NCBI GenBank assembly: GCA_036250225.1
Contig: JAPZLL010000006.1
Coordinates: 124,001-188,000 of the forward strand
DNA length: 64,000 nucleotides
Origin: Cercophora sp. LCS_1
Lineage: Eukaryota; Ascomycota; Sordariomycetes; Sordariales; Lasiosphaeriaceae
Reading direction: 5' to 3'
The notes beneath the pieces are model-generated. The model worked only from the letters and a program-made list of their open reading frames with translations, made no database searches and was not told the DNA's origin. The position numbers and the translations under genes are program-made. Position 1 is the stretch's first letter. Each line of letters starts with the position of its first letter. Shown here one piece after another: positions 32,952 to 44,679 of this stretch.

Positions 32952-35520
32952 TCACCAGCCCTTTTTACTCCTCAACCACTTAAGCGTCTCGACGCCGGCC
33001 TTGACTCTCATACCAAACCTCGCGTCAAGCACGAAGCCCTCCCAAGTGGAGACCTTGTCCAGATACAGCTGGCACTCCTCAGTCTTCTCCTTCCGGAATG
33101 CCTCGACATCCTCTTGCGTGGCAGCACTTCCTTTCTCGTTTGCTGTCGGCCATGATTGTGGGTCACAAGCGTCCATCCACGCCACGGCCGCCATCTCGTA
33201 ATGAGCAGCAGCTGGGCAGTAGTCATCCCTTGTCGGACCCTTGAACAACATCCTATTGCGTCGTTAGTCTTGAACCCCCCACACAAAAGGTCTAACCTCA
33301 CCTGTCAACCTCGAGCAAGGGCCCAGCAAGCGCCTTCGCCTCCTTAGCCTTGCCCAATTGCCTGAGCAACGCCGACTCGGCCAAAGCCGCAATGGCCGCC
33401 TCGTCCTTTTCCTCCTTAATCTTAGCAACCTTGGCCTCGTCGACAGTGCATCTCTCCCATCTCAGGTAGCCGCGTGCCCTCTCCAACAACTGAGACTCCA
33501 TCCTCTTACTCCCGTTCCAGAGATAGATCATCTCCATAGCGGGACTCACACCCACCGCATCAATCATGTCCAACTCCAGCGCCTTGGCCCTCTCCTCCCA
33601 CTTTGCCAACTTTCGGCACACAAACACCTCAAACGGAAGTTGACGTGCCATAAACTTCTTCTTCCCCGCCACCGTTGGTGACCTTTTGAAGTGCTCCTCT
33701 GCCGTCCTCTTGTGCTTCTGTGCCTGTGTCACAGCAACCCGCTTCTCGGCATCGCCCTCTGCCAACCCAGCCGCACGGTGAAACTCGTTTCGATACAGCT
33801 CCAGCTCAGCGCAGCCAGCGATGTAGTAGTACAGCGAATGGCTCCAGTTATTGAGCTCAACACACCTCAAAAAGTTATCCCGCATGGACGTAAAGTCCAT
33901 AACGTACATCGAGTTCATAGCGAGTTCAAAGTTATTCAGAGCGGTGATTTGGCGCATCTTGCTATCGGTGTTGTCGTTCAGCAAAGCAATGGCTTCCTCG
34001 AGCTTCTTGTCACCAGCGAGGACGCGAGCCTCTTCAAGCTTCCAGAGCCGGGAATCGGGGTAACGGACGCGCATGTCGGCCAACAGAGCGGCGCACTTTT
34101 CCTTTGGGTAGCCAACTGCATCGACCTCCCCGGCTTCGGCGTCAGACCTGGCAAGCTGCTCGGCAATGTCCTGTTCACTTGGGAGAATGTCGGCAAAGCC
34201 GAGGAAGCTGTTGTAGTAGGCAAGTAGGACGAGGCCTGCCATTGCACCGTTGATGTTGGGGAATTTGCTGGCTTGCCAGAGCATGCGGACGCCACGGTCG
34301 CGATCGCCCTTGAACCCGATAACATAGAGGAGACGTGAGAAAGCGGGAGGAACCATGGAGATGATGAGAAGCAGAATGCCGAAACACATGTTGACACCGG
34401 AGTGGACAAAGATGTCGACCGGGTTGGTGAAGAGATCTTTATCGGCGCCATAGGTTGAACGAACAGGCTGGCTGATGGAAGACGATGTTGTTGGACGTGA
34501 CGAAGCGCTGACATTATCTGGGAGAGTGCCAGAGATGGCAAGCTGGCCGAGTTTCTCGTCAAGGACTTTGGTGTCTGCGGCAGAATGCGCATCTGAGGCA
34601 GGCTTCGGCTCGCTCGGCTTGACCACATTGAGCGCAGGTATGCTCCCTGGCGTTTGCCTCCCTGAAAGGTCCTTGACAATATCGACAAATTCTTCGTCGC
34701 TTCCTTCTTTCCCTGCCGGTGTGTCATTGCCCTCGAGATCCAAAAACTCAGTTTCATCAAAACTTCCTGGCATCAAATCGTCAGACATGCGCGGTCTTGG
34801 TGGTACAGGCACCGGGACACTTCCTAGCCCGCCACCCTGGAGCGACCTGAGGTACTGCTCTTCGGCCTGCATAATGCCGTCAAGGGTGTAATACGCCTTG
34901 CGCAACTTGTAAAACCCTTTGAGACCCTCTGTCAGACTCTCGTGCATCACACCCACAACTGCATTCATGAGTTGTGCCAGCGCATATACCAGCGCAAACT
35001 CCGAACCAGGCGGATAGATCTTGCTCACGCTCCCCGCAGCCCGCCCCGTCTCATACGGACCCGTTGTAGTAGCAGGTTTTGAGGAGAACCAGCCTCCGCC
35101 CCCTCCACCCGATGCCTTCTCGGCCTCCTTTTGCGCCTTCTTCATATCGTTCCACGCCCGGTTCTCCGTCTCAGTCAACCGGTTGGCAGCCTCGGTCATA
35201 ATCTCCTTCTCAAAGCCTAGCACACTCCTCATGAACGTTGACAGACCCAAACCGAGCTGGTGAAAGGCCGAGCCGTTCTCGCGACTGCGCAAGCCGGCCT
35301 CGGCGCCCTCGATGTCATCGTTCATGATCAGCCCCGCAGCAGCCATAGCATCTTCAATATCTGAGATCTCTCGCAAAGCGGGGCTCAGCGGCGCCTTGGC
35401 ATGGCCGTTGAGCCCCAGGGAGCTGGTGGCGGGACTCGGCAGGGGACTGCCCCCTTTCGACGACGTTTTCGAGCTTGGAGCGGCGGAAGACCCGCGCAGC
35501 CAGGAACGGAGCGCCGACAT
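32952..35520 (-). CDS. IML2: IML2/TTC39-family protein (DUF3808)
   Basis: Predicted 839 aa from exons 33302–35520 and 32952–33252; intron 33253–33301 (GTGAGG…ATAG, 49 nt) is phase 2. I chose the ATG at 35520 (MSALRSWLRG). The N-terminal domain has the family features ALREISDIEDAMAAAGLIMN, FMRSVLGFEKEIMTEAANRL and YPPGSEFALVYALAQLMNAV. The C-terminal two-thirds are TPR-like helical pairs (for example SHSLYYYIAGCAELELYRNE), and the last exon ends LKWLRSKKGW. Yeast Iml2 takes part in clearing protein inclusion bodies together with lipid droplets; the fungal orthologue is assumed to act likewise. Residues about 255–400 are a low-complexity insertion. The gene is divergent from SEM1. Confidence 0.88.
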
Positions 35521-36574
35521 TGCGCTGTCGGTTTGGGTGTGTCGCGTGCCTGGGAGAGTTGTGTGTGAAAATGGAGCAATCTGTTTGCTCGGCAAACAGC
35601 CAAGAAAGATTTAAGAAAAAAGCAAGCCCAGCGGAGTTTAGAAAAGTTGACCCAAAACAACCCGGCAACCCCGGGAGAAAGGATGAGAGGCAAGGAACAG
35701 CCTACAGCCAAAAAAGCGCCAGGAAACCCAGGCTTTTTACAAGGTTCCAGGCTACGGCTGAGTTGGAAGGTCGACCCCGGGACGAGGCAAGAAAGGATGC
35801 TTGCTGGAGCCGTGCTGTTTTTAAAACGGTCTGCCGGGTGCTGTAAGCTGCAAGCTGACGGTTTGTGCCCCGCACCCCCGAACGCAGGGATCCGAGCCCC
35901 GCCAAACGCGACTTCCAATGCAAGAAGGTGCAAACGGGACGCGCAATGACGGCTCGATGGCGACAGAGAAGAAGTGGGAGCCGCCTATCAGAGGGATTTG
36001 TCACAATTGACTTTCGCATTCGAAAAGCGATCGCATTTCGGAAGCGAGCCTGTTCCTGACGAGACAACCATCCCACTGCTCACAAAGCGAGAAGAACCAG
36101 AAGGGGGGGGTTTGTCATCATCATCATCCAGGGGCGGCCATTGTCTGCCCAGCTTACCCGTCCCATTGGCCCACCTCACGAAAGCACCTCAATGACCTCA
36201 GAAAAACTTTGCGTAGCACTATCCCCAGCTCAAGCGCCGTTCAAGCTTCCCATACTAAAACGTTCCGAGCCCCGAGGAGTCCGCTATCTCCTCCTGACTC
36301 GTGCAAACAACCTCCCAGAATCCCGGAGCCAAACTCGAGGCCAGTGTGGATCCCAACCCAGCCCACTCTTATCGATAAAATCAAGGCAAGTCTGGCCCGT
36401 GCCCCCGCCACCACGGCTGATTCCGCCTCACGCGCGCGACCGACCTGAACTCCGAACTGCGTAGGTAGACCAGGCCCAGCCAGCAGGCTTTCTTTGAGAC
36501 CAAACATCGTCACCCACCCACACATCCGTCCCGACCATCTCTGTTTCTCTGTCGCTGCGATTACTTCTCATACA
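35521..36574. other. Divergent promoter region of IML2-type gene and SEM1
   Basis: About 1 kb with no gene-like frame; holds both promoters and 5' leaders. A short TCA run is at about 36117–36128. Confidence 0.5.
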
Positions 36575-36972
36575 ATGGCATCATCTGCCGCACCCAAAAA
36601 GGACGAAAAGGCGCCCGCCGCCGACGCGAAGAACGAGCAGACCGCCGCCGAGCAAAAGCCTACCGCCGCGCTCGAGGAGGATGACGAGTTTGAGGACTTT
36701 CCCGTCGATGGTGAGTTGAGAGATACATCAAGTCTGCATTAGGAGGTGAACATGCTGACATGCGACGATAGATTGGGCAGCCGAGGACACAGAGGCTGCT
36801 GCTGGCGAGAGCACAGAACACTTGTGGGAGGAGTCCTGGGATGACGATGACACTAGCGATGACTTTTCGAACCAGCTGAGGTGGGTTTTTTGTTGGTTTT
36901 GTGGGATATCGATACTAACTGCAACGCCGCAGGGAGGAGCTGAAGAAAGTCGAGGCGAACAAGAAGCGATGA
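36575..36972 (+). CDS. SEM1: 26S proteasome subunit SEM1/DSS1
   Basis: Predicted 94 aa from three small exons: 36575–36710, 36772–36880 and 36933–36972; introns 61 and 52 nt, all phases agree. The protein is strongly acidic and shows the two hallmark patches of the family: LEEDDEFEDFPVDDW and LWEESWDDDDTSDDFSNQL, then a basic helical end REELKKVEANKKR. Sem1/Dss1 is a small intrinsically disordered subunit of the proteasome lid and also binds other complexes (TREX-2; BRCA2 in other organisms). The N-terminus has an Ala/Lys-rich extension typical of filamentous fungi. Too fragmented to be seen as one open frame. Confidence 0.95.
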
Positions 36973-37323
36973 AACAGACGGCGACTCGACATCTCTCTAC
37001 CGCATATGGAAACCGAAGCTTTGTTGAGCATAGAGTCATCCTGATTCGAGGCGGAGGGCGCACTGCTGGGTATTACTCCGGAATTGTCATGAGTTACCCA
37101 AAAATAGAGAATGGGACAGTTTAGACCAACCACATTCACGACCAGACTACAAGACACATTGAAGCAGATAATCTTTGTTTCTTCTAGGAGCGCATTAAAG
37201 ATGTGTCATTCCTTCCAGCCATGCCTTTTTTCGCTACGGCTTCCCGTTCCCACGGTGAAAGATTCTCCCGATCACGCGAAGAGCCCAGTAAATGTACTCC
37301 TAAAACACCGAGGCTTGAAGCTC

Positions 37324-38703
37324 CTACTTACGCTCGCTCAGGGCCGTAACACCGGGCAACTCCTTGCCCTCAAGCAGCTCCAAGCTGGCGCCACCACCAG
37401 TCGACACGTGGCTGAGCTTGTCCTCAACACCATACTTGGCAGCAACGGTGGCCGTATCACCACCGCCAATGATGACGATCTTGCCGTTGGCAGCGGCCTC
37501 GACGGCAGCATCAAGGGTGGCCTTGGTGCCAGTAGCGAACTTGTCGAACTCGAAGACGCCGGCAGGGCCGTTCCAGAGGATGGTCTGGGCCTCATCGATG
37601 GCCTCCTTGTAAAGCTTGATCGACTCCTTTCCGCAGTCAAGACCCATCCAGCCATCGGGGATACCGTCCTTATCGGTGGCATAGCCGGTCTCAGCGTTCT
37701 TGTCGAACTTGTCAGCGGTGATGTAGTCGACAGGAAGGACGACCTTGACGCCGTTCTTCTTGGCCTTCTCAACGAGGTCACCAACGGTCTTGGCGCCAGC
37801 CTCGTCGAAGAGAGAGGTGCCAATGGGCACGTTGTAGAGGGTCTTCTTGAAGGTGAAAGCCATGCCGCCGCAGACAATCAGAGTGTTGACCTTGTCAAGG
37901 AGGTTGTCAATGAGCTGGATCTTGTCAGAGACCTTGGCGCCACCAAGGATGGCGAGGAATGGCCTCTTGGGGTTCTCGAGGGCCTTGGCAAAGTAGTCGA
38001 GCTCCTTCTTCATGAGGAAACCAGCAGCCTTCTGGGGAAGGTCGACGCCAACCATCGAAGAGTGCGCGCGGTGAGCAGTGCCGAAAGCATCGTCTACACA
38101 TGCGTTAGCTTGGCTGTCCGGTGCAAGTTCGTTCCTCATAACCTACTGATGAAGACGTCGCCGAGCTTGGTGAGGCCCTTACGGAACTCCTCCACCTTGG
38201 CCTTGTCGGCCTTGACCTTGTTCCCCTCGGCGTCGGTGCCCTTGCCCTCCTCCTCGACGTGGAAGCGAAGGTTCTCAAGGAGAATAACATCTCCGTTATC
38301 GGCCTTGCTGACGATCTCCTCGACCTCGGGCCCAACGGAGTCCGGAGCAAAGGTAACGCCCTTCCCGAGGAGCTTCTCGAGCTCTGGGACGACAGGCTTG
38401 AGAGAGTACTTGGGGTTGACCTGGCCGTTAGGGCGGCCAAGGTGGGACATGAGGATCACTGCCTTGGCGCCATGGTCGACAGCGTACTTGATGGTCGGGA
38501 GGGCACCAACGATACGCTGGTTGTTGGTGATGTTCTTGTCGGCGTCAAGAGGGACGTTGAAGTCGACCTGTTGCGGTCCGATGTCAGCACGGTGGGTTCG
38601 TCCCAACCACAGATTTCACATGTTGGGATGGACGTACGCGAATGAGAACGCGCTTCCCCTTGAGGTCGACGTCCTCGATCGAGAGCTTGTTGGCGAGAGA
38701 CAT
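37324..38703 (-). CDS. pgk1: Phosphoglycerate kinase
   Basis: Predicted 418 aa from exons 38638–38703, 38147–38567 and 37324–38093; introns 70 and 53 nt in phases 0 and 1. The length matches fungal PGKs. The N-domain substrate site is DFNVPLD with NNQRIVGALPTIKY and MSHLGRPNG. The nucleotide-binding C-domain has FLAILGGAKVSDKIQL and GGGDTATVAAKYG, ending near VSTGGGASLELLEGKELPG. The enzyme transfers phosphate from 1,3-bisphosphoglycerate to ADP in the cytosol, in glycolysis and gluconeogenesis. All conserved motifs are intact, so it is the functional housekeeping copy. Codon choice is strongly C-biased, as expected for high expression. Confidence 0.98.
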
Positions 38704-39510
38704 GGTGTGGGGTATCAAGATCAATTGGCGTGTAGTAGTAGGTCTCCGCGATGATATGGTATCCGGGAAGGAGATTCACGGAAAATATGGCACGGTAAAA
38801 GACGCAGTAATGATGGCCTGACCGGTTGGGAAGTTTGGGATGGAGGGGTGGAGGGGTAAAAAGTTGGTGGGGTTACTAAGGTGAAGCTGTGACGTCGCTT
38901 GATGGTTGGTTGGCCAGCCCGCTCTGCGGCAATTAGCTCCTCCCCTGTGCTTGCGAGGGGAGCTCCGATTGAGCAATAGAAACTTGAGGAATCACCGCGC
39001 TCCCCTAGGTTGCCCTTGGCAGCCGATATCGTCTTCCTTCGCAAGCTTGCTTCGCCTCCGCGATCTTTCCGCCCACGACATGCTCCTTTCGCCGTCAGCG
39101 GCGGCCCGGAACTTGGGAGGCCCTCCATCCACAGCTCTCAGGCCCCACCTCTGGGACGTCTCTGCCAGGGACTGAATTGCTCATGAACTCTGTGATCGTG
39201 AATGGAAATTATCGTATACAAATTTCTCTGCGGTGGGAAATGGAAGTTATGATGCCCAACAAAAGCAAAACGTCTATCATGTAACACCATTCGCCCCCAA
39301 ATGTTGTCGACCTTTGCCCATCGCCCTTGGTCGTCCTGTTCAATCCGTCCCAATGCAACGCCTGTGGATACAGCGAAGGAGACACCGAACTGTAGCTACT
39401 TCCATGGCCAACCCAGCCGGCCACTTCTCCGCTCCGCGGTAACACCACCGCGCTATGTCATCTCGGAATGCAGCGGAGCATCCTGAGCAACCCGCTCCGA
39501 CGACCCCCGA
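38704..39510. other. PGK promoter and flank
   Basis: About 0.8 kb upstream of pgk1 and downstream of the Mpv17-type gene. No gene recognised. Confidence 0.5.
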
Positions 39511-40366
39511 TCAAGGCAACCGAAGGTTCGGAGAGTTCGGGCCGGATCGGCTCAGCTCAACATCCTCGGCTGCGTTCGTAAGGGATAGATAAGCAGTCCA
39601 TGCAATTCCGACTGTCGAAACAAATGGCTGGACAGCGAGGTCAGTCAGGGATTCGGTCAGTTGAAGGCGGATGGTTGCTGAACTTACCAGCTGGAATTGC
39701 ACAGGCATCAAACGGAAGTTGATCACCTGGACTGCGGGCCACACCAAATAGTTTGCCTTGAGGGTCGGCACGTACATGTCCCGCATCTTTTGGTAGACGG
39801 CCCGCCTTCCGCCGCCCTCGGCAACCGTCATTGCCGTGAAGAAGCAGGCGATACCGAATGGCGCGAAAACGAACTGGTCGAACGCGACACGCTTCATGGC
39901 GGGCACAAACGCGCTGGTCTTGGTGATGGGGAAGCACTTTTCCAAAAACTTGAACCAACGGAACTGAACCGGCGCCATCAAGAAACCGTATCCCATAAAC
40001 CGCGTGAGGCGCTCGAAGTCGAAGGGCGGGGGCAAAAGCTTGGACTCGGGGACGAGATCCCTCTCGTTGAGGGGGTTCTTGCGGTCGAGCTCGTGGATCT
40101 CGATGGCGAGAGCATCTTCTCTCGGGTTCAGCTGGCCGTTCGGGTGCTTCCTAAGCGCTCGCTGTCGGACAGACGTGATGGTTTGGGCGACCGTGTCGGC
40201 GATGCCACCGAGAACGGCGTTGGTCACCATCATGGTGAGTACTGTCGGGTCATTTTGTCAGTAGCCCTCGGCGTTTTGGGATCGACGACGGATGGTCTGG
40301 GAGCGTACCTGGTCGTTCGTCATAGTAGGCATTAAAGCGGCTCGAGAGCCGCGCAAGCAGTGCCAT
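39511..40366 (-). CDS. Mpv17/PMP22-family membrane protein
   Basis: Predicted 242 aa from exons 40309–40366, 39688–40241 and 39511–39627; introns 67 and 60 nt, phases 1 and 0. The N-terminus MALLARLSSRFNAYYDERPV leads into TMMVTNAVLGGIADTVAQT, the usual opening of the family. Further signatures are RFMGYGFLMAPVQFRWFKFL, FDQFVFAPFGIACFF and LKANYLVWPAVQVINFRLMP, then FVSTVGIAWTAYLSL in the last exon. Four membrane segments are expected. Members are found in mitochondrial inner and peroxisomal membranes (yeast Sym1, human Mpv17); which membrane is used here cannot be told. Skipping the introns hides the conserved end from single-frame reading. Confidence 0.92.
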
Positions 40367-41312
40367 CTCGATCAAGAAGATGAGCACGTTCAGGAGAGGC
40401 TACGGCGAGGCGTTGGGTCAGTGGGGCGTGCGATTTTGGATGCAAAGTCAATGCGCCGGTGGAAAATCAACGGGCAGATACGAAGACATTCACGGCTCGC
40501 CAAGAAAGAAAGTGGTGGGAACGTACAACACGATCGAAAATGTATTTGGTGTTGATGGTCCGAAGCCAACGTTGGCGGGTAAGTTCCCAGGACATGTTGA
40601 GAACCTTTATGACGGGGCCGCTAGCAACAAGGTTGAACAACTGGAATGAAAGAGGCTGCTCTGGCAGGCGCACTCCGATGATCGATTCGTTGTTGGCACG
40701 GGCTGCCGAAAAAACGAGTTGGGGGGTTCTATGACGACACGGTGGCACGGCGCCGCCTCGATTCCCAGTTTCGCCAGGGGCCACCTTGACGCCAATGACG
40801 GGGGTCACAATTTAGCGGCTAGCCGATAAGATAACGGCGTCGACGTCGAGTGGTTGATCTTGTGCAGCGAAATGCGAGTGGTGCAACTTCGGAGACGGAA
40901 CCTGATCAGCTAGGACTTGTTGCAACGAAGCCAAGGATAATAAAGGTGGGAGCGCGAGTATTTGCACCGCCTAAATCGTCATTTTCCTTGCTCCTTGAAC
41001 GATCTCTCTCCTACAAGCCCTCGAGACCGGCTGCGGGGATGTTCCATTCCAGAGGGAAGCCAAGCCCGCGTATTTTTAGCCGCTGTCGCCAAGCCCCTGC
41101 CGATTTCCGCGGCTGGGCTGCCCGCGTTTCACCTTCTGGGACATCCACTGGCGCGTCGACGACGACCCTGGCTTCGTCACTGAAATTTTCAATGCTGTAT
41201 TCGGTTGTGTTGGTAGCACGATTCTTCAGTCTTGCCAACTACACCGACTGACTCTGTGAAGAGCGAAGACAAGGACTTTTCGCGTGGTCGTTGGGCAGAG
41301 AAAACCTCGAAT
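40367..41312. other. Intergenic, boundary of core and accessory parts
   Basis: Promoter of the Mpv17-type gene, then sequence with short frames on both strands (for example 41011–41238 minus) that lack an ATG start or family features. Confidence 0.45.
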
Positions 41313-41805
41313 TTACCGGAGACTGGCTATAAGGCATCCCGCGCAAGAAGACGCGAGGAACGAATGTACTTGAAGAAGGATCCACCATTGTAGCACTGTG
41401 GCCATGAGTGATAGTGACGTTTCCTGTGACTCCAGGCGAGGCCGGTGACGTTCCACTTTGCTCCCCACCCGGAGCCAAGGCAGCCGCTGAAGGAGGCCAC
41501 CATCTTCATCGGCGACAACAAGTGCTTCGAGCTTTGAGAGAGTCATGATGAAATTAAAAAGCGTCAGAGCGGCATGATCAAGTCCGATCAACGCCTTCCG
41601 CCACACCGAAACAGAGTCGATTGTCTCAAGCAGATGCTGTACGGCGTCGAGTGCCAGCTTAGTCTCGTTGGCTGTGTCGAGGGTTGTTCGGGCCGAGTAA
41701 GGCGCGTCGCCAACGTCCGACACAAAGTTGTACAGTACCTTGACTATTTTCCCTGTGACCGCGGCTGGGCCGGCCACTGACGCCGTGATACTGAGGGTCG
41801 GCCAT
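41313..41805 (-). pseudogene. Relic of a NACHT/HET-associated fungal N-terminal domain gene
   Basis: An open stretch of about 155 codons carries the pattern of the N-terminal domain that precedes NACHT or ankyrin parts in many fungal STAND-type proteins. It runs ITASVAG…KIVKVLYNFVSDV, then DAPYSARTTLDTANETKLAL, ALIGLDHAALTLFNFIMTLS and LESQETSLSLMATVLQ. The frame has no ATG of its own. Twenty-odd bases upstream there is ATGGCCGACCC (MADP), the usual start of such proteins, but it is out of frame by a small indel. After LSLMATVLQ the sequence runs into unrelated codons and a stop. I read it as a truncated, frameshifted gene remnant. Confidence 0.6.
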
Positions 41806-42639
41806 ACCGTCGGCGTGTCGGCTCCATTGGAATGACTCTTGATTTGGGGGCGGTCAGTCAGGCTCTGAGCACACTCTCGAATCGGTCAGAACCGCCACGT
41901 TTGGGTGCACCATGTGATAGTGTATGCACTTTTTTCAGGTCAAGCAACCTCTCTCAGTGGCTATTGGTCTACGCACCTTGCCCATAGCTAGGTGCGTATA
42001 GAAGAACTCATCAATGAGGGATTAGGGAAAGTAACAATCCCAGCAAAACTAGATATAACCAATTGCACAACGCTCCAGAATGTATTCTCAGGCAGGAGCA
42101 TTGTTCAACGATTTCTAAATCCGTATCTATGCCTTTCTTAATAAGGAGACTCCCTCCGAAGTTCCTGGGGTGTTTTTGCTATTATCAGCGACTTGCTTAC
42201 TTGGCTAGGTCGTTGAGCTCGAGGCAACGGGTCTCCAAGAATGGTGGTGTCTCACGAGTTCACTAGGGAGGGGCCCTGTCTTAGACAACCAAGACAGTGC
42301 GGATGGCGTCAGGGAATCACCGACCTCATATCTCGACTGGGAATGTCCCGACAGCCCAATTTGGCTTTTGCTCCGCGGCGTGGGCGGAAGCTCGCGCCCG
42401 GCGTCGGCAGCACGGTGAAAGGGGTCCTGAGACACGTTTCTCTCGCACTGGTTCGGAATGTTGTCTTGGGGCTGCCCCTGGAAGATCTGTCTGGACGGAG
42501 AAGATGTAAGCGAGACGGCAGGTTACGAACAGACAAATTATGTGGTGGGTAATGATGTGCCATTTGTGATTGTGGGAGGTATTCGTCGGCGCTAAAACAT
42601 GACACAGAGGGCGGATGATAAATCGCCAATATCAGTGTC
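41806..42639. other. Intergenic
   Basis: No gene recognised between the N-terminal-domain relic and HET gene 3. Confidence 0.5.
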
Positions 42640-44679
42640 CTAAACCACCAAGAAGTCCCGTATTTCGCAGGGAATGTTGTCTGCAAAGACAGCTCGAGAG
42701 ATATCTCCGATGTACGACTGTTGAAAAGACCCAATTCGCCGGAATGAACCTGGCGTCCCGTTAACTGGTTGGAGAACTAATCCCTTGTCCTCTACTAATT
42801 GTTCGATACGATCGTTGACGAGATGTAGACTTGCCCCACGACCCCGTACAACAAGCAACAAGTAGAGATCGTCAAGCTCGTTCATCTGCAGGCAATCGAG
42901 ACGACAGTTCTTACGGGGCTCCTCGGTCTCAGAGCCACCAGCCCAATTGAACCGCCTAGACGGACCAGTCAGACGTATATGACCGGTAATAACCTGTCCG
43001 TTTGGTTTTGCAGATGCGCTCGGGTTGCTGACTGTCGTCTTGAATTCCAATGTTGCCCCTGAACGCAGCAATTCAGCGTACGCACTTTGAATACCAGAGG
43101 CCACTGCGCCCCAAGACCATGATGGCGCCTGATATGACTGAGGAGAGCCCAGAGGCGGACTAGATGCATCACGATACCAGAGCAAGTCGGCAGGTAAGAG
43201 CTCCTTCCAAAGTCCTGCTATAGGAGTCAACCCAGTTCGGCGACTTGCTTCTGCCACGATTGCGCTAAAAGCCACCAGCCTATCTCCGAGAACTGTGAGG
43301 TCGCAGCGAGAATATGACGTTAGTAGCTTGACCCACGCATCGTAGAACGTGCGTGTGAGCTTGTCCGGGTTCGCAAGATTGAGTGGCGGCAAGCTCGAGA
43401 TTTCCAAGAGACTGAACTCGGCCTTTGGCCTGATCCCGGAAAGCGATTGCTTTTCGTTCATCCGTTGACTTAGGCATTCCCAGGCCAACCCCGTTGGTCC
43501 AAAGTGGAGAGTCCTTGGAGACATGGCGCGTTCCTGCATGACCCAACCTCTTGTTGATAGACGACCAGTAGTGTTGGAAGGCGTAGGCTGGCTCTTCGCC
43601 ACTGGGCTCAGCTTCTCCATCGCTCCGAGACGGCACGGGATGTAAAAAAGAGGGTTGCGGGCTATGAAGAAGCCTGCATTGCTATCGGTGGCGGCCACAG
43701 CAGAGATGTTGCAGCTTCCTCCGCGGTAAATGTCACCCATCATTGCTGATTCTTGCTCCCAGTCGCTGGCCGAGTCTTGGATGATACACAAGGAGTCGAT
43801 CCAGACGTACTGGAAACCCAAACGACGGGTGGTGGTGACCGCGTGTTGGAAGGTGAGGGGCAGATCCTGGAAGTCGATCGATTGCCTGAGCCGCTCCATG
43901 TTCCCTTGGGTCAATTTCAGGATCGAGGCGTTGCCCCAGCAGTGACTAAGTGTAAGATATTCCAGACCGTTCGCACCTAGCCTGGGTAGCAACTCCTCCG
44001 TACAGCGAAGTCGGATCTCAGCGTTACCAACATCGAGCAACCTTGTCGGCTTGCCAATTTTGGAAATCATATCTGAATAGTTGCATGAGGGGTGGGTGCT
44101 GAAGCATTCTGAAATCCATTTCTTGCCTTGGTTGAACGAGGCATCCGAAGCGGTGGATATGCTGAGCTGCATCTCATCGCGTTGCCATAATTCCATTTCC
44201 TTCTCGTCTCCTTCCCACAGCTCCAGCTTCGGACCAAAGGAGGCAAGGTCTTGGTCGAGGCCAAGCCTGCCAAGCTGCAACCAGCATTGTGATCGTTTCC
44301 ATGAACTTCTACCTTTAAAATATTTGCAACCTATCAGGAGCTCCAACGGGAAGGGTACTCCGGCTGGTATGTAGTTGTTCAAAAGACTGCAGAGATGGCA
44401 GCCTTCGAGGATGGCCTGCCGCATCGCCTCTTCGCTCGTGTGGTACTTGGCTAGTTCTAGGCCCATGAGTGGCTTGTGTTCAATCTGCAAATGCCGGGAC
44501 CGCTCATTGATGGAGCGGCAGAGCGAACACTTCCAATCGGGGGAAAACTTTTTGTTGACGTCGTTTGCTGCAAGAAGTTCTAGGCCCGACCGTAGTTCCA
44601 TTGGCTTTGTCGTGTTTATGTGAGATGGCGGGCGGTTGCCATAGTGGTCAGCAGAGTTGAGGACTGGTAATCTAGACAT
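42640..44679 (-). CDS. HET-domain protein 3
   Basis: Single exon, 679 aa from the ATG at 44679 (MSRLPVLNSADHYG). The frame is open to 44919 with other ATGs, but the upstream leader looks non-coding. The N-terminal part has Cys pairs (CSLC, CHLC) as in HET proteins 1 and 2. The HET domain contains YLTLSHCWGN, YVWIDSLCIIQDS and GWVMQERAMSPRTLHFG, all three conserved blocks. Downstream of it is the common YQAPSWSWGAV motif. The family functions in vegetative incompatibility and cell death; partner and trigger unknown. The gene looks intact although it lies beside several pseudogenes. It is divergent from the cutinase gene with about 0.7 kb between start codons. Confidence 0.87.
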   Translation of the reverse strand: MSRLPVLNSADHYGNRPPSHINTTKPMELRSGLELLAANDVNKKFSPDWKCSLCRSINERSRHLQIEHKPLMGLELAKYHTSEEAMRQAILEGCHLCSLLNNYIPAGVPFPLELLIGCKYFKGRSSWKRSQCWLQLGRLGLDQDLASFGPKLELWEGDEKEMELWQRDEMQLSISTASDASFNQGKKWISECFSTHPSCNYSDMISKIGKPTRLLDVGNAEIRLRCTEELLPRLGANGLEYLTLSHCWGNASILKLTQGNMERLRQSIDFQDLPLTFQHAVTTTRRLGFQYVWIDSLCIIQDSASDWEQESAMMGDIYRGGSCNISAVAATDSNAGFFIARNPLFYIPCRLGAMEKLSPVAKSQPTPSNTTGRLSTRGWVMQERAMSPRTLHFGPTGLAWECLSQRMNEKQSLSGIRPKAEFSLLEISSLPPLNLANPDKLTRTFYDAWVKLLTSYSRCDLTVLGDRLVAFSAIVAEASRRTGLTPIAGLWKELLPADLLWYRDASSPPLGSPQSYQAPSWSWGAVASGIQSAYAELLRSGATLEFKTTVSNPSASAKPNGQVITGHIRLTGPSRRFNWAGGSETEEPRKNCRLDCLQMNELDDLYLLLVVRGRGASLHLVNDRIEQLVEDKGLVLQPVNGTPGSFRRIGSFQQSYIGDISRAVFADNIPCEIRDFLVV

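Noticed and set aside
41011..41238. 75-codon minus-strand frame downstream of the N-terminal-domain relic
   Set aside because: Lacks an ATG and cannot be joined in frame to the relic.
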